From NCBI GenBank assembly GCA_937890595.1, contig CALADM010000013.1, forward strand, positions 1-64,000: a DNA stretch of 64,000 bases. The letters run 5' to 3'. The translations under genes and the position numbers were made by a program. The DNA comes from CAJMNU01 sp905214855. GTDB taxonomy: Bacteria > Bacillota > Clostridia > Lachnospirales > Lachnospiraceae. Of this stretch, positions 44,765 to 52,692 are shown piece after piece (position 1 is the stretch's first letter; each line of letters starts with the position of its first letter). The notes below the pieces were generated by a model that was not told the DNA's origin, ran no database searches, and saw nothing but the letters and a program-made list of their open reading frames with translations.

Positions 44765-45598
44765 TTACCAATCGACTACCAAATTAACCACCTGTTGTTG
44801 TTCTACACTTGTTCTCCTAAGATAAATTCTGGTTGTTTCAATACTTTCGTGTCCCAAAAGATCAGAAAGCATGGAAATATCTCCACAATATTCCATAAAA
44901 CTTTTTGCAAAACGATGCCGAAAGGAATGTGGATACATCACGCTCTCGCTAATTCCATATATAACAGCCATCTTTTTCAGTCGTCCTCGGATCGCTGCGT
45001 CAGTCATCAAATCTCCCTTATCATTGACAAACAGACTCCCGCTATCTTTTTTCTCACGATTTAGCCATTGAATCGTATCTTTTTTCAAACATTTTGGTAT
45101 ATACACACGTCTTACTTTATTATCTTTAGAATAAATGTCTTTCTGCCCTGCTTTTACATCCTCTACAGTCACTTTCACCACCTCACTCACTCTCATCCCT
45201 GTTGCTGCCATATATCGGATCAGAAAATAATACATCCATTCCCCATCCCGTTTTAGGCATGTCTTCAAATACTCATAATCCGCTTCACTTATCACCCGTT
45301 CCAGATATGGTTTCTGTTGGATTTTCACCATAGAAAGCCTAAACTCTCGCTCCTCCATATATTCAAGATAAGAATTGATGGCACAAATTCTTAGATTAAC
45401 AGTCCGTGGTTTATAATGTTCTACCAGAAATAATTTATATAGATGTAATTCTTGTTCTGTTATCATCTTATGCCTGTCATAAAATTGACGCACCGCCTCT
45501 ATATATGCCCGAATCGTATTCTCTGTTTTATGTGTTTTTCTCAGATGTTCCATAAAACTCTCTTCTTCCTGTTGTTTCCAGCCTTCTTCCACTGCCAT
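44765..45598 (-). CDS. Tyrosine recombinase/integrase, copy 2
   Basis: 277 residues, paralogous to the next gene downstream. Catalytic residues are visible in ATGMRVSEVV, HSFRHRFAKSF, LLGHESIETTR and the Tyr in TTRIYLRR. The ATG of MAVEEGW is chosen with AAAGGA about 12 bases upstream; an ATG 17 codons earlier lacks a site. No phage, conjugation or excisionase gene is next to the pair, which favours a local role such as DNA inversion. Confidence 0.9.
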   Translation of the reverse strand: MAVEEGWKQQEEESFMEHLRKTHKTENTIRAYIEAVRQFYDRHKMITEQELHLYKLFLVEHYKPRTVNLRICAINSYLEYMEEREFRLSMVKIQQKPYLERVISEADYEYLKTCLKRDGEWMYYFLIRYMAATGMRVSEVVKVTVEDVKAGQKDIYSKDNKVRRVYIPKCLKKDTIQWLNREKKDSGSLFVNDKGDLMTDAAIRGRLKKMAVIYGISESVMYPHSFRHRFAKSFMEYCGDISMLSDLLGHESIETTRIYLRRTSVEQQQVVNLVVDW

Positions 45599-45741
45599 AA
45601 CATCACACCATCCTTTCTCTTTTCTGTAAGTTTCTCTTTTTATATTCATTATTTATGTTTACTCTTATAAAAGTCATATACTATATGTTATGGACATCCA
45701 ATCCATTTTCTAGTATGCTGTCAGTAAAGAGCTCTCTGTCT

Positions 45742-45849
45742 GTAATAGCTGTAATAACTGTAATAACTTTAATAACCGTAATAACTTTAATAACTGTAAT
45801 AACTTTAATAACCGTAATAACTTTAATAACTGTAATAACTTTAACAACT
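45742..45849. repeat. Twelve tandem 9-bp repeats between divergent genes
   Basis: Units GTAATAACT and TTAATAACT/C alternate for 108 bases without a gap, making an 18-bp higher-order unit. The array ends one base before the AAAGGA ribosome site of the lipase-like gene and lies upstream of the divergent recombinase pair. Nine bp is a multiple of three, and the frame reads through it as repeated Val-Ile-Thr/Leu-Ile-Thr, but no start codon with a site precedes it. Confidence 0.9.
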
Positions 45850-45864
45850 GAAAGGAACATGATT

Positions 45865-46791
45865 ATGACCAAAAAAGAATTTACTTTTCTTTCCTGTGAC
45901 AAATACACCAAAATCCATGTCATTACTTGGATTCCTTCCTCCTCTGTAAAGGCAGTTCTTCAGATCAGCCATGGAATGGTAGAATATGTCGACCGATATG
46001 ATGATTTTGCCCATTTTTTATGTGAACAGGGTTATCTTGTAGTCGGACAGGATCATCTTGGACATGGTGCATCTGTTCAAACAAACGAAGACCACGGATA
46101 TTTTCATAGCCATAATGGAAATGCTATTGTAGTTGGTGATATCCACAAACTATACAATATTATGAAAAAACACTTTCCTTCTGTTCCATACTTTATGCTT
46201 GGACACAGTATGGGATCTTTTTTGTTACGCCAATATCTCCAACTTTATGGGAACAACCTTTCCGGCGCTATCATTGTAGGAACAGGCTATCAGCCAGCTC
46301 CCATTTTACTGTCTGGAATGCTTTTATGCCGTATCATTGCTTTTTTCAAAGGAGACCGCTATCGAAGTGAATTGGTCAACAAAATGGCATTTGGATCATT
46401 CAATCGTTCTTTCCAGCCAGCACGCACACCATATGACTGGCTGTCTAAAGATAGCGAACAGGTGGATCTCTACGCATCCCACCCTTGGTGTACCTTTTCC
46501 TTTACTGTAAATGCTTATTACTATATGTTTCGTGGCATGTTGACACTCACTTCCTCCAAAAACCGAAAACGGATTCCAAACACACTTCCCATTCTAATGC
46601 TTTCTGGTGATATGGATCCTGTCGGAAATTTTGGTAAAGGAGTCAAACAGGTATTTCATCAATTCCAACAAATGAATATGAAAGATCTGTCACTCAAACT
46701 CTATCCCAATGACAGACATGAAATTTTGAACGAAACAGACCGTCTTATTGTATATAAAGATATCTTACATTGGATGGAACAACATATATAA
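45865..46791 (+). CDS. Alpha/beta hydrolase, monoacylglycerol-lipase-like
   Basis: 308 residues. The serine-hydrolase lid-type family of lysophospholipases/monoglyceride lipases: HGMVEYVDRYDDFA near the N-terminus, QDHLGHG, the nucleophile elbow GHSMGS, the acid in SGDMDPVG and the His in NDRHEIL. No signal peptide, so cytoplasmic. Start is the second of two close ATGs, eight bases after AAGGA. It probably hydrolyses lipid esters; a link to choline-lipid release for the nearby phosphocholine genes is possible but only inferred from position. Confidence 0.88.
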   Translation: MTKKEFTFLSCDKYTKIHVITWIPSSSVKAVLQISHGMVEYVDRYDDFAHFLCEQGYLVVGQDHLGHGASVQTNEDHGYFHSHNGNAIVVGDIHKLYNIMKKHFPSVPYFMLGHSMGSFLLRQYLQLYGNNLSGAIIVGTGYQPAPILLSGMLLCRIIAFFKGDRYRSELVNKMAFGSFNRSFQPARTPYDWLSKDSEQVDLYASHPWCTFSFTVNAYYYMFRGMLTLTSSKNRKRIPNTLPILMLSGDMDPVGNFGKGVKQVFHQFQQMNMKDLSLKLYPNDRHEILNETDRLIVYKDILHWMEQHI

Positions 46792-46878
46792 ATCCACTTT
46801 AGTATAACATCTCCTGATTTTTCAAATTAAAAATATAAAATGCACTCCACTATATTTTACTTCTAAATACTGTTTCGA

Positions 46879-47333
46879 TAAATTCTTTTATAGGAAGTAT
46901 AATGACCTCGTAATGCAATTAGGAATTTCAAAAGAATTTCAAAAAGAAAAAAGGAGAGTGCATTCATTATGAGAAAGCAGACTAAATTAGTTGCAGTTCT
47001 TTCTGCAGCTGCTTTATTAGCTATCGGCGCTTCCATGACTTCTTTCGCAGCTACAGGCTGGGTAAACGAGAATGGAACATTCTATTATTATGATAACGAT
47101 GGCGAGATGGTAACAAACGAGTGGAAGAAAGACGGAAACGGATACTTCTACTTAGGCGATGAAGGCGAAATGGTTACCAGCGATTGGGTAGATGGCGAGT
47201 ACTACGTAGGACCAAACGGTGCTATGGTAAAGAACGCTTGGGTAAAGACAATGCCAGAAGACAGTGATGATACAGATCCAGATTCCGATGGTGAGGCTTG
47301 GTTCTACTTCAACAACAAAGGTAAAAAAGTTAC
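46879..47333 (+). repeat. Left arm of a 455-bp perfect inverted repeat
   Basis: Base-for-base comparison with the reverse complement of 49808-50262 shows no difference. The arm holds the -10 box TATAAT (46898-46903), the leader, the ribosome site and the first ~121 codons of the surface protein gene. Identity stops at the promoter -35 position. Within the arm, AAATTCTTTT (46880-46889) and AAAAGAATTT (46930-46939) form a smaller inverted repeat. Confidence 0.95.
46898..46903 (+). promoter_or_regulatory. -10 box of surface gene A, with -35 box outside the repeat
   Basis: Perfect TATAAT. Seventeen bases upstream is TCGATA (46875-46880), of which only the last two bases lie in the inverted repeat. 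It matches TTGACA at four of six positions but breaks the key TTG. Confidence 0.55.
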
Positions 47334-48438
47334 CGGTAAAGAGATGAAGATCAACGGCAGATACTATCGTTTCGATGAAGACGGAAAGATGGTTGACGGC
47401 TGGTATGAAGATGGACAGAACGTATACTACTACGGTGACGAAGATGACGGCGCTAGAAAGTCTGGCTGGTTATGGTTAGAGACAGCTTATGATGAAGGCG
47501 AAGTTGACGAAGGAATCGGCGACGATTACGATACAGAGGCTTGGTACTACTTTGATTCCAACGGCACTCGTGTACAGGGCAAAGAGAAGAAGATCAATGG
47601 TAAGTGGTACTCTTTCAATAACTATGGACAGATGAACTACGGATGGGTTCGTACAACAGACTGGACAGCTGATGCTATCGAAGAAGGAACAGCTTCTGAT
47701 GCAGAGCTGAAAGATCTGAAGTACTACTTCAATCAGGATAATGGTTCTCGTGTAACTGGTTTTATCAAAGTTGATGGACCAAACGCAACTGGCAAGCAGG
47801 ATGACAACAACTGGTACTACTTCAAAGATGGTAAAGCTAAATACGCTTCTTCTTCTGATGCTGTAAAAGTAGATTACAAAGGTGAAGTTCAGGATCCTAC
47901 TGAAAGAACTCTGACAAAGACAGTTGTTAAACTGAAACTGGAAGGTAAATACTTCGCATTCGATCAGAATGGTATCATGAAGACTGGCAAGCAAGCTATC
48001 AAAGATGGCGACGACTATGCTGTATACTACTTCGATGAGAATGGTTACATGAAGACCGGTAAGGTTACAGGCGTAGGCGATGGCGATGATGAGTCTACAT
48101 ACTACTTCAACACCAACAACGCTGGTAAGGGTAAAGGCGTAACTGGTGCAAAAGACGGATACCTGTACTACAAGGGTAGAAGACAGGACGCTTCTGACGA
48201 TTACAAGATCGTTACAATCGATGGAAAGTACTACTTAGTAAATACTAAGGGTAAGATCCAGAAATCTGCATCTAAAGTTTACACAGATATCGAGAACGAA
48301 GACATTAATAATGTAAAAGTTAACAAAGATGGTCAGATAATTAGCGTTAACCTTGATCTTGAGAATAAGGATGATAAGGGAGTAGCTCCAGAAGATGTTG
48401 TTAATGATGCAGCTCCAAAGGCTCCATACTTCGACTAA
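46969..48438 (+). CDS. CW-repeat (choline-binding-like) surface protein A
   Basis: 489 residues. Signal peptide (about 1-28, ending SFAA), then tandem cell-wall-binding repeats of the Trp-x-x-x-Asn-Gly-x-x-Tyr-Tyr-Tyr type to about residue 420, and an acidic C-terminal ~60 residues ending APYFD. It is very rich in Asp, Glu, Tyr and Gly. Codon use favours TAC, AAC, TTC, AAG and GGC far more than neighbouring genes, a sign of high expression. AAGGAG precedes the start. It is nearly identical to the convergent protein B. No enzyme domain: likely an abundant surface-layer or adhesive protein. Confidence 0.9.
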   Translation: MRKQTKLVAVLSAAALLAIGASMTSFAATGWVNENGTFYYYDNDGEMVTNEWKKDGNGYFYLGDEGEMVTSDWVDGEYYVGPNGAMVKNAWVKTMPEDSDDTDPDSDGEAWFYFNNKGKKVTGKEMKINGRYYRFDEDGKMVDGWYEDGQNVYYYGDEDDGARKSGWLWLETAYDEGEVDEGIGDDYDTEAWYYFDSNGTRVQGKEKKINGKWYSFNNYGQMNYGWVRTTDWTADAIEEGTASDAELKDLKYYFNQDNGSRVTGFIKVDGPNATGKQDDNNWYYFKDGKAKYASSSDAVKVDYKGEVQDPTERTLTKTVVKLKLEGKYFAFDQNGIMKTGKQAIKDGDDYAVYYFDENGYMKTGKVTGVGDGDDESTYYFNTNNAGKGKGVTGAKDGYLYYKGRRQDASDDYKIVTIDGKYYLVNTKGKIQKSASKVYTDIENEDINNVKVNKDGQIISVNLDLENKDDKGVAPEDVVNDAAPKAPYFD

Positions 48439-48483
48439 TCCAACATATCCGAATTCATAATCATGAATTCTAATTAAACAGGG

Positions 48484-48527
48484 GCGAGTATTCTTTAAGC
48501 TAAGGCTTAAAGGATACTCGTCTTTTT
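48484..48527 (+). terminator. Terminator of surface gene A
   Basis: GCGAGTATTCTTTAAGC pairs with GCTTAAAGGATACTCGT around TAAG, then CTTTTT. A separate GAATTCAT/ATGAATTC hairpin lies just upstream. Confidence 0.92.
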
Positions 48528-48612
48528 GCTGTATTAAAATTTTAATTTTTATCTTTATGTGTTTATCTTTACATAAAATATAAACAAAAGAGTAAATAAA
48601 AACAATACAAGA

Positions 48613-48650
48613 AAGGCTATTCCCTAAGCCTTTGCTTAAAGAATAGCCTT
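48613..48650 (-). terminator. Terminator of surface gene B
   Basis: AAGGCTATTCCCTAAGC pairs with GCTTAAAGAATAGCCTT; the minus-strand tail is T-rich (TTTCTTGTATT). The core resembles the terminator of gene A, suggesting common descent. 48528-48612 between them is A/T-rich only. Confidence 0.8.
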
Positions 48651-48699
48651 CTCTATGTATTTTAGAATTCCCAGTTAAGAAATTCTTCTTTATTATTGA

Positions 48700-50172
48700 T
48701 TAGTCAAAGTATGGAGCCTTTGCAGCAGCGTCTGTAACAACAGTCTCTGGAGCTACTCCGCCCTTCTTATCCTCATCAACATTAACTTTGCTTACATAAC
48801 CATCTTTAGTAACAACTACGTTCTCAACGCCTTCGTTCTCGATGTCTGTGTAAACTTTAGATGTGGATTTCTGGATCTTACCCTTAGTATTTACTAAGTA
48901 GTACTTTCCATCGATTGTAACGATCTTGTAATCGTCAGAAGCGTCCTGTCTTCTACCCTTGTAGTACAGGTATCCGTCTTTTGCACCAGTTACGCCTTTA
49001 CCCTTACCAGCGTTGTTGGTGTTGAAGTAGTATGTAGACTCATCATCGCCATCGCCTACGCCTGTAACCTTACCGGTCTTCATGTAACCATTCTCATCGA
49101 AGTAGTATACAGCATAGTCGTCGCCATCTTTGATAGCCTGCTTGCCAGTCTTCATGATACCCTTATCATCGAATGCAAAGTATTTGCCTTCCAGTTTCAG
49201 TTTAACAACTTTCTTTGTGAAAGTAGAACCATCATCTTTTGTTGTATCGCCAACAACACCCTTGTAATCTACTGCTACAGCGTCAGAAGAAGAAGCGTAT
49301 TTAGCTTTACCATCTTTGAAGTAGTACCAGTTGTTGTCATCCTGCTTGCCAGTTGCGTTTGGTCCATCAACTTTGATAAAACCAGTTACACGAGAACCAT
49401 TATCCTGATTGAAGTAGTACTTCAGATCTTTCAGCTCTGCATCAGAAGCTGTTCCTTCTTCGATAGCATCAGCTGTCCAGTCTGTTGTACGAACCCATCC
49501 GTAGTTCATCTGTCCATAGTTATTGAAGGAGTACCACTTACCGTTGATCTTCTTCTCTTTGCCCTCTACACGAGCGCCGTTGGAATCAAAGTAGTACCAA
49601 GCCTCTGTATCGTAATCATCGCCGATTCCTTCGTCAACTTCGCCATCATCATAAGCTGTCTCTAACCATAACCAGCCTGTCTTTCTAGCGCCGTCATCTT
49701 CGTCACCGTAGTAGTATACTTTGTTGTCGATTTCCTGCCAGCCGTCTAACATCTTGCCGTCATCATCGAAACGATAGTATCTACCGTTGATCTTCATCTC
49801 TTTACCAGTAACTTTTTTACCTTTGTTGTTGAAGTAGAACCAAGCCTCACCATCGGAATCTGGATCTGTATCATCACTGTCTTCTGGCATTGTCTTTACC
49901 CAAGCGTTCTTTACCATAGCACCGTTTGGTCCTACGTAGTACTCGCCATCTACCCAATCGCTGGTAACCATTTCGCCTTCATCGCCTAAGTAGAAGTATC
50001 CGTTTCCGTCTTTCTTCCACTCGTTTGTTACCATCTCGCCATCGTTATCATAATAATAGAATGTTCCATTCTCGTTTACCCAGCCTGTAGCTGCGAAAGA
50101 AGTCATGGAAGCGCCGATAGCTAATAAAGCAGCTGCAGAAAGAACTGCAACTAATTTAGTCTGCTTTCTCAT
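48700..50172 (-). CDS. CW-repeat (choline-binding-like) surface protein B
   Basis: 490 residues with the same signal peptide, repeat order and APYFD C-terminus as protein A. The differences are clustered: about residues 137-212, a patch after SSSDAV with a different, longer insert (GVVGDTTKDDGSTF region), and the last ~55 residues. Between these, long stretches are identical even at synonymous sites. Same highly expressed codon pattern. It lies in inverted orientation, tail to tail with A. Confidence 0.9.
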   Translation of the reverse strand: MRKQTKLVAVLSAAALLAIGASMTSFAATGWVNENGTFYYYDNDGEMVTNEWKKDGNGYFYLGDEGEMVTSDWVDGEYYVGPNGAMVKNAWVKTMPEDSDDTDPDSDGEAWFYFNNKGKKVTGKEMKINGRYYRFDDDGKMLDGWQEIDNKVYYYGDEDDGARKTGWLWLETAYDDGEVDEGIGDDYDTEAWYYFDSNGARVEGKEKKINGKWYSFNNYGQMNYGWVRTTDWTADAIEEGTASDAELKDLKYYFNQDNGSRVTGFIKVDGPNATGKQDDNNWYYFKDGKAKYASSSDAVAVDYKGVVGDTTKDDGSTFTKKVVKLKLEGKYFAFDDKGIMKTGKQAIKDGDDYAVYYFDENGYMKTGKVTGVGDGDDESTYYFNTNNAGKGKGVTGAKDGYLYYKGRRQDASDDYKIVTIDGKYYLVNTKGKIQKSTSKVYTDIENEGVENVVVTKDGYVSKVNVDEDKKGGVAPETVVTDAAAKAPYFD

Positions 50173-50262
50173 AATGAATGCACTCTCCTTTTTTCTTTTT
50201 GAAATTCTTTTGAAATTCCTAATTGCATTACGAGGTCATTATACTTCCTATAAAAGAATTTA
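49808..50262 (-). repeat. Right arm of the 455-bp perfect inverted repeat
   Basis: Mirror copy of 46879-47333. It carries the -10 box (minus strand, 50238-50243), leader and 5' end of surface gene B and ends at 50262, within its -35 box. Confidence 0.95.
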
Positions 50263-50266
50263 GCAA
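50238..50266 (-). promoter_or_regulatory. Promoter of surface gene B
   Basis: Minus-strand TATAAT lies inside the inverted repeat; the -35 box TTGCTA (50261-50266), 17 bases away, is mostly outside. It keeps the TTG and is preceded by an A-rich stretch (50267-50290) resembling an UP element, so this side looks like the stronger promoter. Confidence 0.6.
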
Positions 50267-50468
50267 TACCTTTTTTAATTATTTTTGAAGTTTTTTCAAT
50301 ATCTTCTAAGTATTTCTTAACTTCTCTTAAAAGTATCTTTCCTCTATTACAGTGACAGTATAGTACATTTTTATCTAAAATACCATAACAAAACCCTGTT
50401 CATTTTCTTACAGAATTATTACAAATTTTCTTAATATGTTTCTTTTTGTTTTTTTATACATACAATCC

Positions 50469-50497
50469 TTGTCTTTTTTCTCTCCTCATCGTATAAT
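50469..50497 (+). promoter_or_regulatory. Promoter of the HTH-LicC-LicA gene
   Basis: TTGTCT (50469-50474) and TATAAT (50492-50497) with 17-base spacing on the plus strand, giving a ~95-base A/T-rich leader. The preceding stretch 50291-50468 is A/T-rich without a recognised feature. Confidence 0.7.
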
Positions 50498-50532
50498 GTT
50501 CATAAGTTTGTTTTTTTTATATTTTATGAACA
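50497..50532. repeat. 9-bp inverted repeat at the transcription start of the LicC-LicA gene
   Basis: TGTTCATAA (50497-50505) and TTATGAACA (50524-50532) are perfect arms with an 18-base spacer, overlapping the predicted start. This is a plausible operator, perhaps for the protein's own HTH domain. Confidence 0.55.
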
Positions 50533-50599
50533 AATAACCAAATTCTATTATTTATAGATATTTTTTATTTTTAAAAATATAAATGAAAGGATTTTATTT

Positions 50600-52417
50600 A
50601 TGAATGATTACGCCAAATTATGCCGATCTATTATGGAAAAACCAGATATCACACAACGTGAACTTGCAAAAGAACTTAAAGTGTCTCTTGGAACTATCAA
50701 TCGTCTGATACATGAATGCGAAGAAAAAGAACTAATTTCTGTCTCTTCCCCTACTTCTAAACGTCAGCTTCTGCCAAACGGTCAGCAGCTTTTGGATTCC
50801 TGTCGGGTAGATGGTGCATTGATCATTGCTGCCGGATTTGGTTCCCGTTTTGTCCCCCTCACTTTTGAGACTCCAAAAGGTCTTCTGGAAGTATTTGGAG
50901 AGAGAATGGTAGAGCGCCAGATCAAACAGCTCCATGAAGTCGGGATTTATAATATCACTATCATGGTTGGCTACCTAAAGGAAAAATTTGAATATCTTAT
51001 CGATAAATATGGAGTAGAACTGGTCTATAATCCAGAATACTCCTGCAAGAACACTCTAGCCACCCTTTACCATGCAAAAGAAATTCTTCGTGGTAAAAAT
51101 ATGTATGTCCTTTCTTCTGATAACTGGATGCGTGACAACATGTATCACAGCTATGAATGTGGCGCATGGTATTCTGCGGTCTACCAATCTGGTCCAACTT
51201 CTGAGTGGTGTCTTACTTTTAATAAGAAAGAACAGATTACAGATGTACAGATCGGCGGGCATGATTCTTGGGTTATGTATGGTCCAGTCTATTTCTCCAA
51301 AGAATTCTCTGAACGCTTTATCCCAGAATTAGAAACTTTCTATCAGCGTCCCGGCACAGAACAATTTTACTGGGAACATGTACTGATGGATCTGATCAAG
51401 AAAAAAGAACTCACAATGCAGATCAACTGCCAGCCTGACACACAGGTATATGAGTTTGAAAATCTGGAAGAACTCCGCCAATTTGATACCAAATATCAAA
51501 ACCGCTCTGACAACACTGCGTTGGAACTCATCGCAAACGTATTTCAGATCCCTGAATCCGACATCCATCATATCCGTTGTCTGAAAGCAGGAATGACAAA
51601 CCAGTCATTTTTATTCCAAATACATGATACCTCCTATATCTGCCGTATTCCAGGATCTGGTACTAAGGCTTTGATCAACAGAAAAGAGGAAAAAGCTGTT
51701 TATGAAGCTGTTACACCTCTTGGTATCACGGAACATCTGATCTACTTTGACTCTGACACAGGGTATAAAATTTCCACATATTACGACGGATGCCGAAATC
51801 CTTCTGCTGATAATTGGGAGGATCTTGAACGATGTATGGCTATTCTTCGTCGCATCCACACATCCTCACTGCATGTTGGACACAGTTTTAATATCCGTGA
51901 GCGCATTGCCTTTTATGAAAAGCTCTGCCGTCAGCACAATTGTATCCTTTTTGAAGACTATGCCATTGTCCGACAGCATATGGAAACACTTCTGGTATTC
52001 TTAGAGCAGCTCAACCGCCCTAAAACACTGGCACATGTGGATTCCAATGTGGATAATTTCCTCTTCCTTAAAAATGGAGATATCAAACTGATCGACTGGG
52101 AATACGCTGGCATGTGCGATCCTCTGATCGATATCGCCATGTGCTCTATTTATTCTTATTTTGATGAAGATCAAATGCTCCATCTTTTAAAACTATATCT
52201 GCAGCGTGAACCAGATCTGGAAGAAATCTGTGTTGTATATGCCTATGCTGCACTTGGCGGTTTCCTCTGGAGTCTCTGGGCTGTTTACAAAAGCGTAGTC
52301 GGACAGGAATTTGGTGACTATACCATCAAAATGTACCGTTATGCAAAAACAAGTTTCCGAAAACTCTGTGAACTCCATGCGTTAGAGTCCGGTTCTCCTA
52401 TTAACCCACAACAATGA
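50600..52417 (+). CDS. HTH - LicC-type nucleotidyltransferase - LicA-type choline kinase fusion
   Basis: 605 residues in three parts. Residues 1-65 are a winged HTH (DITQRELAKELKVSLGTINR). About 73-300 is a nucleotidyltransferase with the GxGSRxxPxTxxxPKxLxxV signature at 79-98, like CTP:phosphocholine cytidylyltransferase LicC. About 310-590 is an aminoglycoside-phosphotransferase-fold kinase with HVDSNVDNFL (about 478) and LIDWEYAGMCDP (about 497), like choline kinase LicA. Together they would make CDP-choline from choline. AAAGGA precedes the ATG. No licB transporter or licD transferase is in the window. Neighbouring CW-repeat proteins support a choline role. Confidence 0.85.
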   Translation: MNDYAKLCRSIMEKPDITQRELAKELKVSLGTINRLIHECEEKELISVSSPTSKRQLLPNGQQLLDSCRVDGALIIAAGFGSRFVPLTFETPKGLLEVFGERMVERQIKQLHEVGIYNITIMVGYLKEKFEYLIDKYGVELVYNPEYSCKNTLATLYHAKEILRGKNMYVLSSDNWMRDNMYHSYECGAWYSAVYQSGPTSEWCLTFNKKEQITDVQIGGHDSWVMYGPVYFSKEFSERFIPELETFYQRPGTEQFYWEHVLMDLIKKKELTMQINCQPDTQVYEFENLEELRQFDTKYQNRSDNTALELIANVFQIPESDIHHIRCLKAGMTNQSFLFQIHDTSYICRIPGSGTKALINRKEEKAVYEAVTPLGITEHLIYFDSDTGYKISTYYDGCRNPSADNWEDLERCMAILRRIHTSSLHVGHSFNIRERIAFYEKLCRQHNCILFEDYAIVRQHMETLLVFLEQLNRPKTLAHVDSNVDNFLFLKNGDIKLIDWEYAGMCDPLIDIAMCSIYSYFDEDQMLHLLKLYLQREPDLEEICVVYAYAALGGFLWSLWAVYKSVVGQEFGDYTIKMYRYAKTSFRKLCELHALESGSPINPQQ

Positions 52418-52481
52418 CACTCCCCACATCTAAAGCAGGGGATGTGACACATTAGATTAGCAAAACAAATATAACTGTAAG

Positions 52482-52522
52482 GGCTTGTGAAAATATAGAT
52501 ACTATTTTCACAAGCCTTTTTT
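52482..52522 (+). terminator. Terminator of the HTH-LicC-LicA gene
   Basis: Fourteen-bp perfect stem GGCTTGTGAAAATA/TATTTTCACAAGCC (52482-52495, 52503-52516), followed by TTTTTT. Confidence 0.95.
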
Positions 52523-52692
52523 AAGGGAATCATAAATAAATTTTCAGTTTTTTCACACTGTAAGAAAAAAGTACATAATTATCCAGAAATCTATGGTATA
52601 CTTGTTGTATGATCTTACAATACAGACAATCGTTCAAATGATATAATAACACACCAAAAATATCTGTGATTTGAATAAAAGGAGATTTTATT

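Noticed and set aside
43845..45598. Prophage or integrative element
   Set aside because: Only the two recombinases are present; no structural, replication, relaxase or excision genes and no tRNA att site.
45742..45849. CRISPR array
   Set aside because: The 9-bp units are contiguous with no spacers and no cas gene is near.
45655..45864. N-terminal extension of the lipase-like protein through the 9-bp repeats (Val-Ile-Thr repeats)
   Set aside because: The upstream start has no ribosome site, while AAAGGA is correctly placed for the ATG at 45865.
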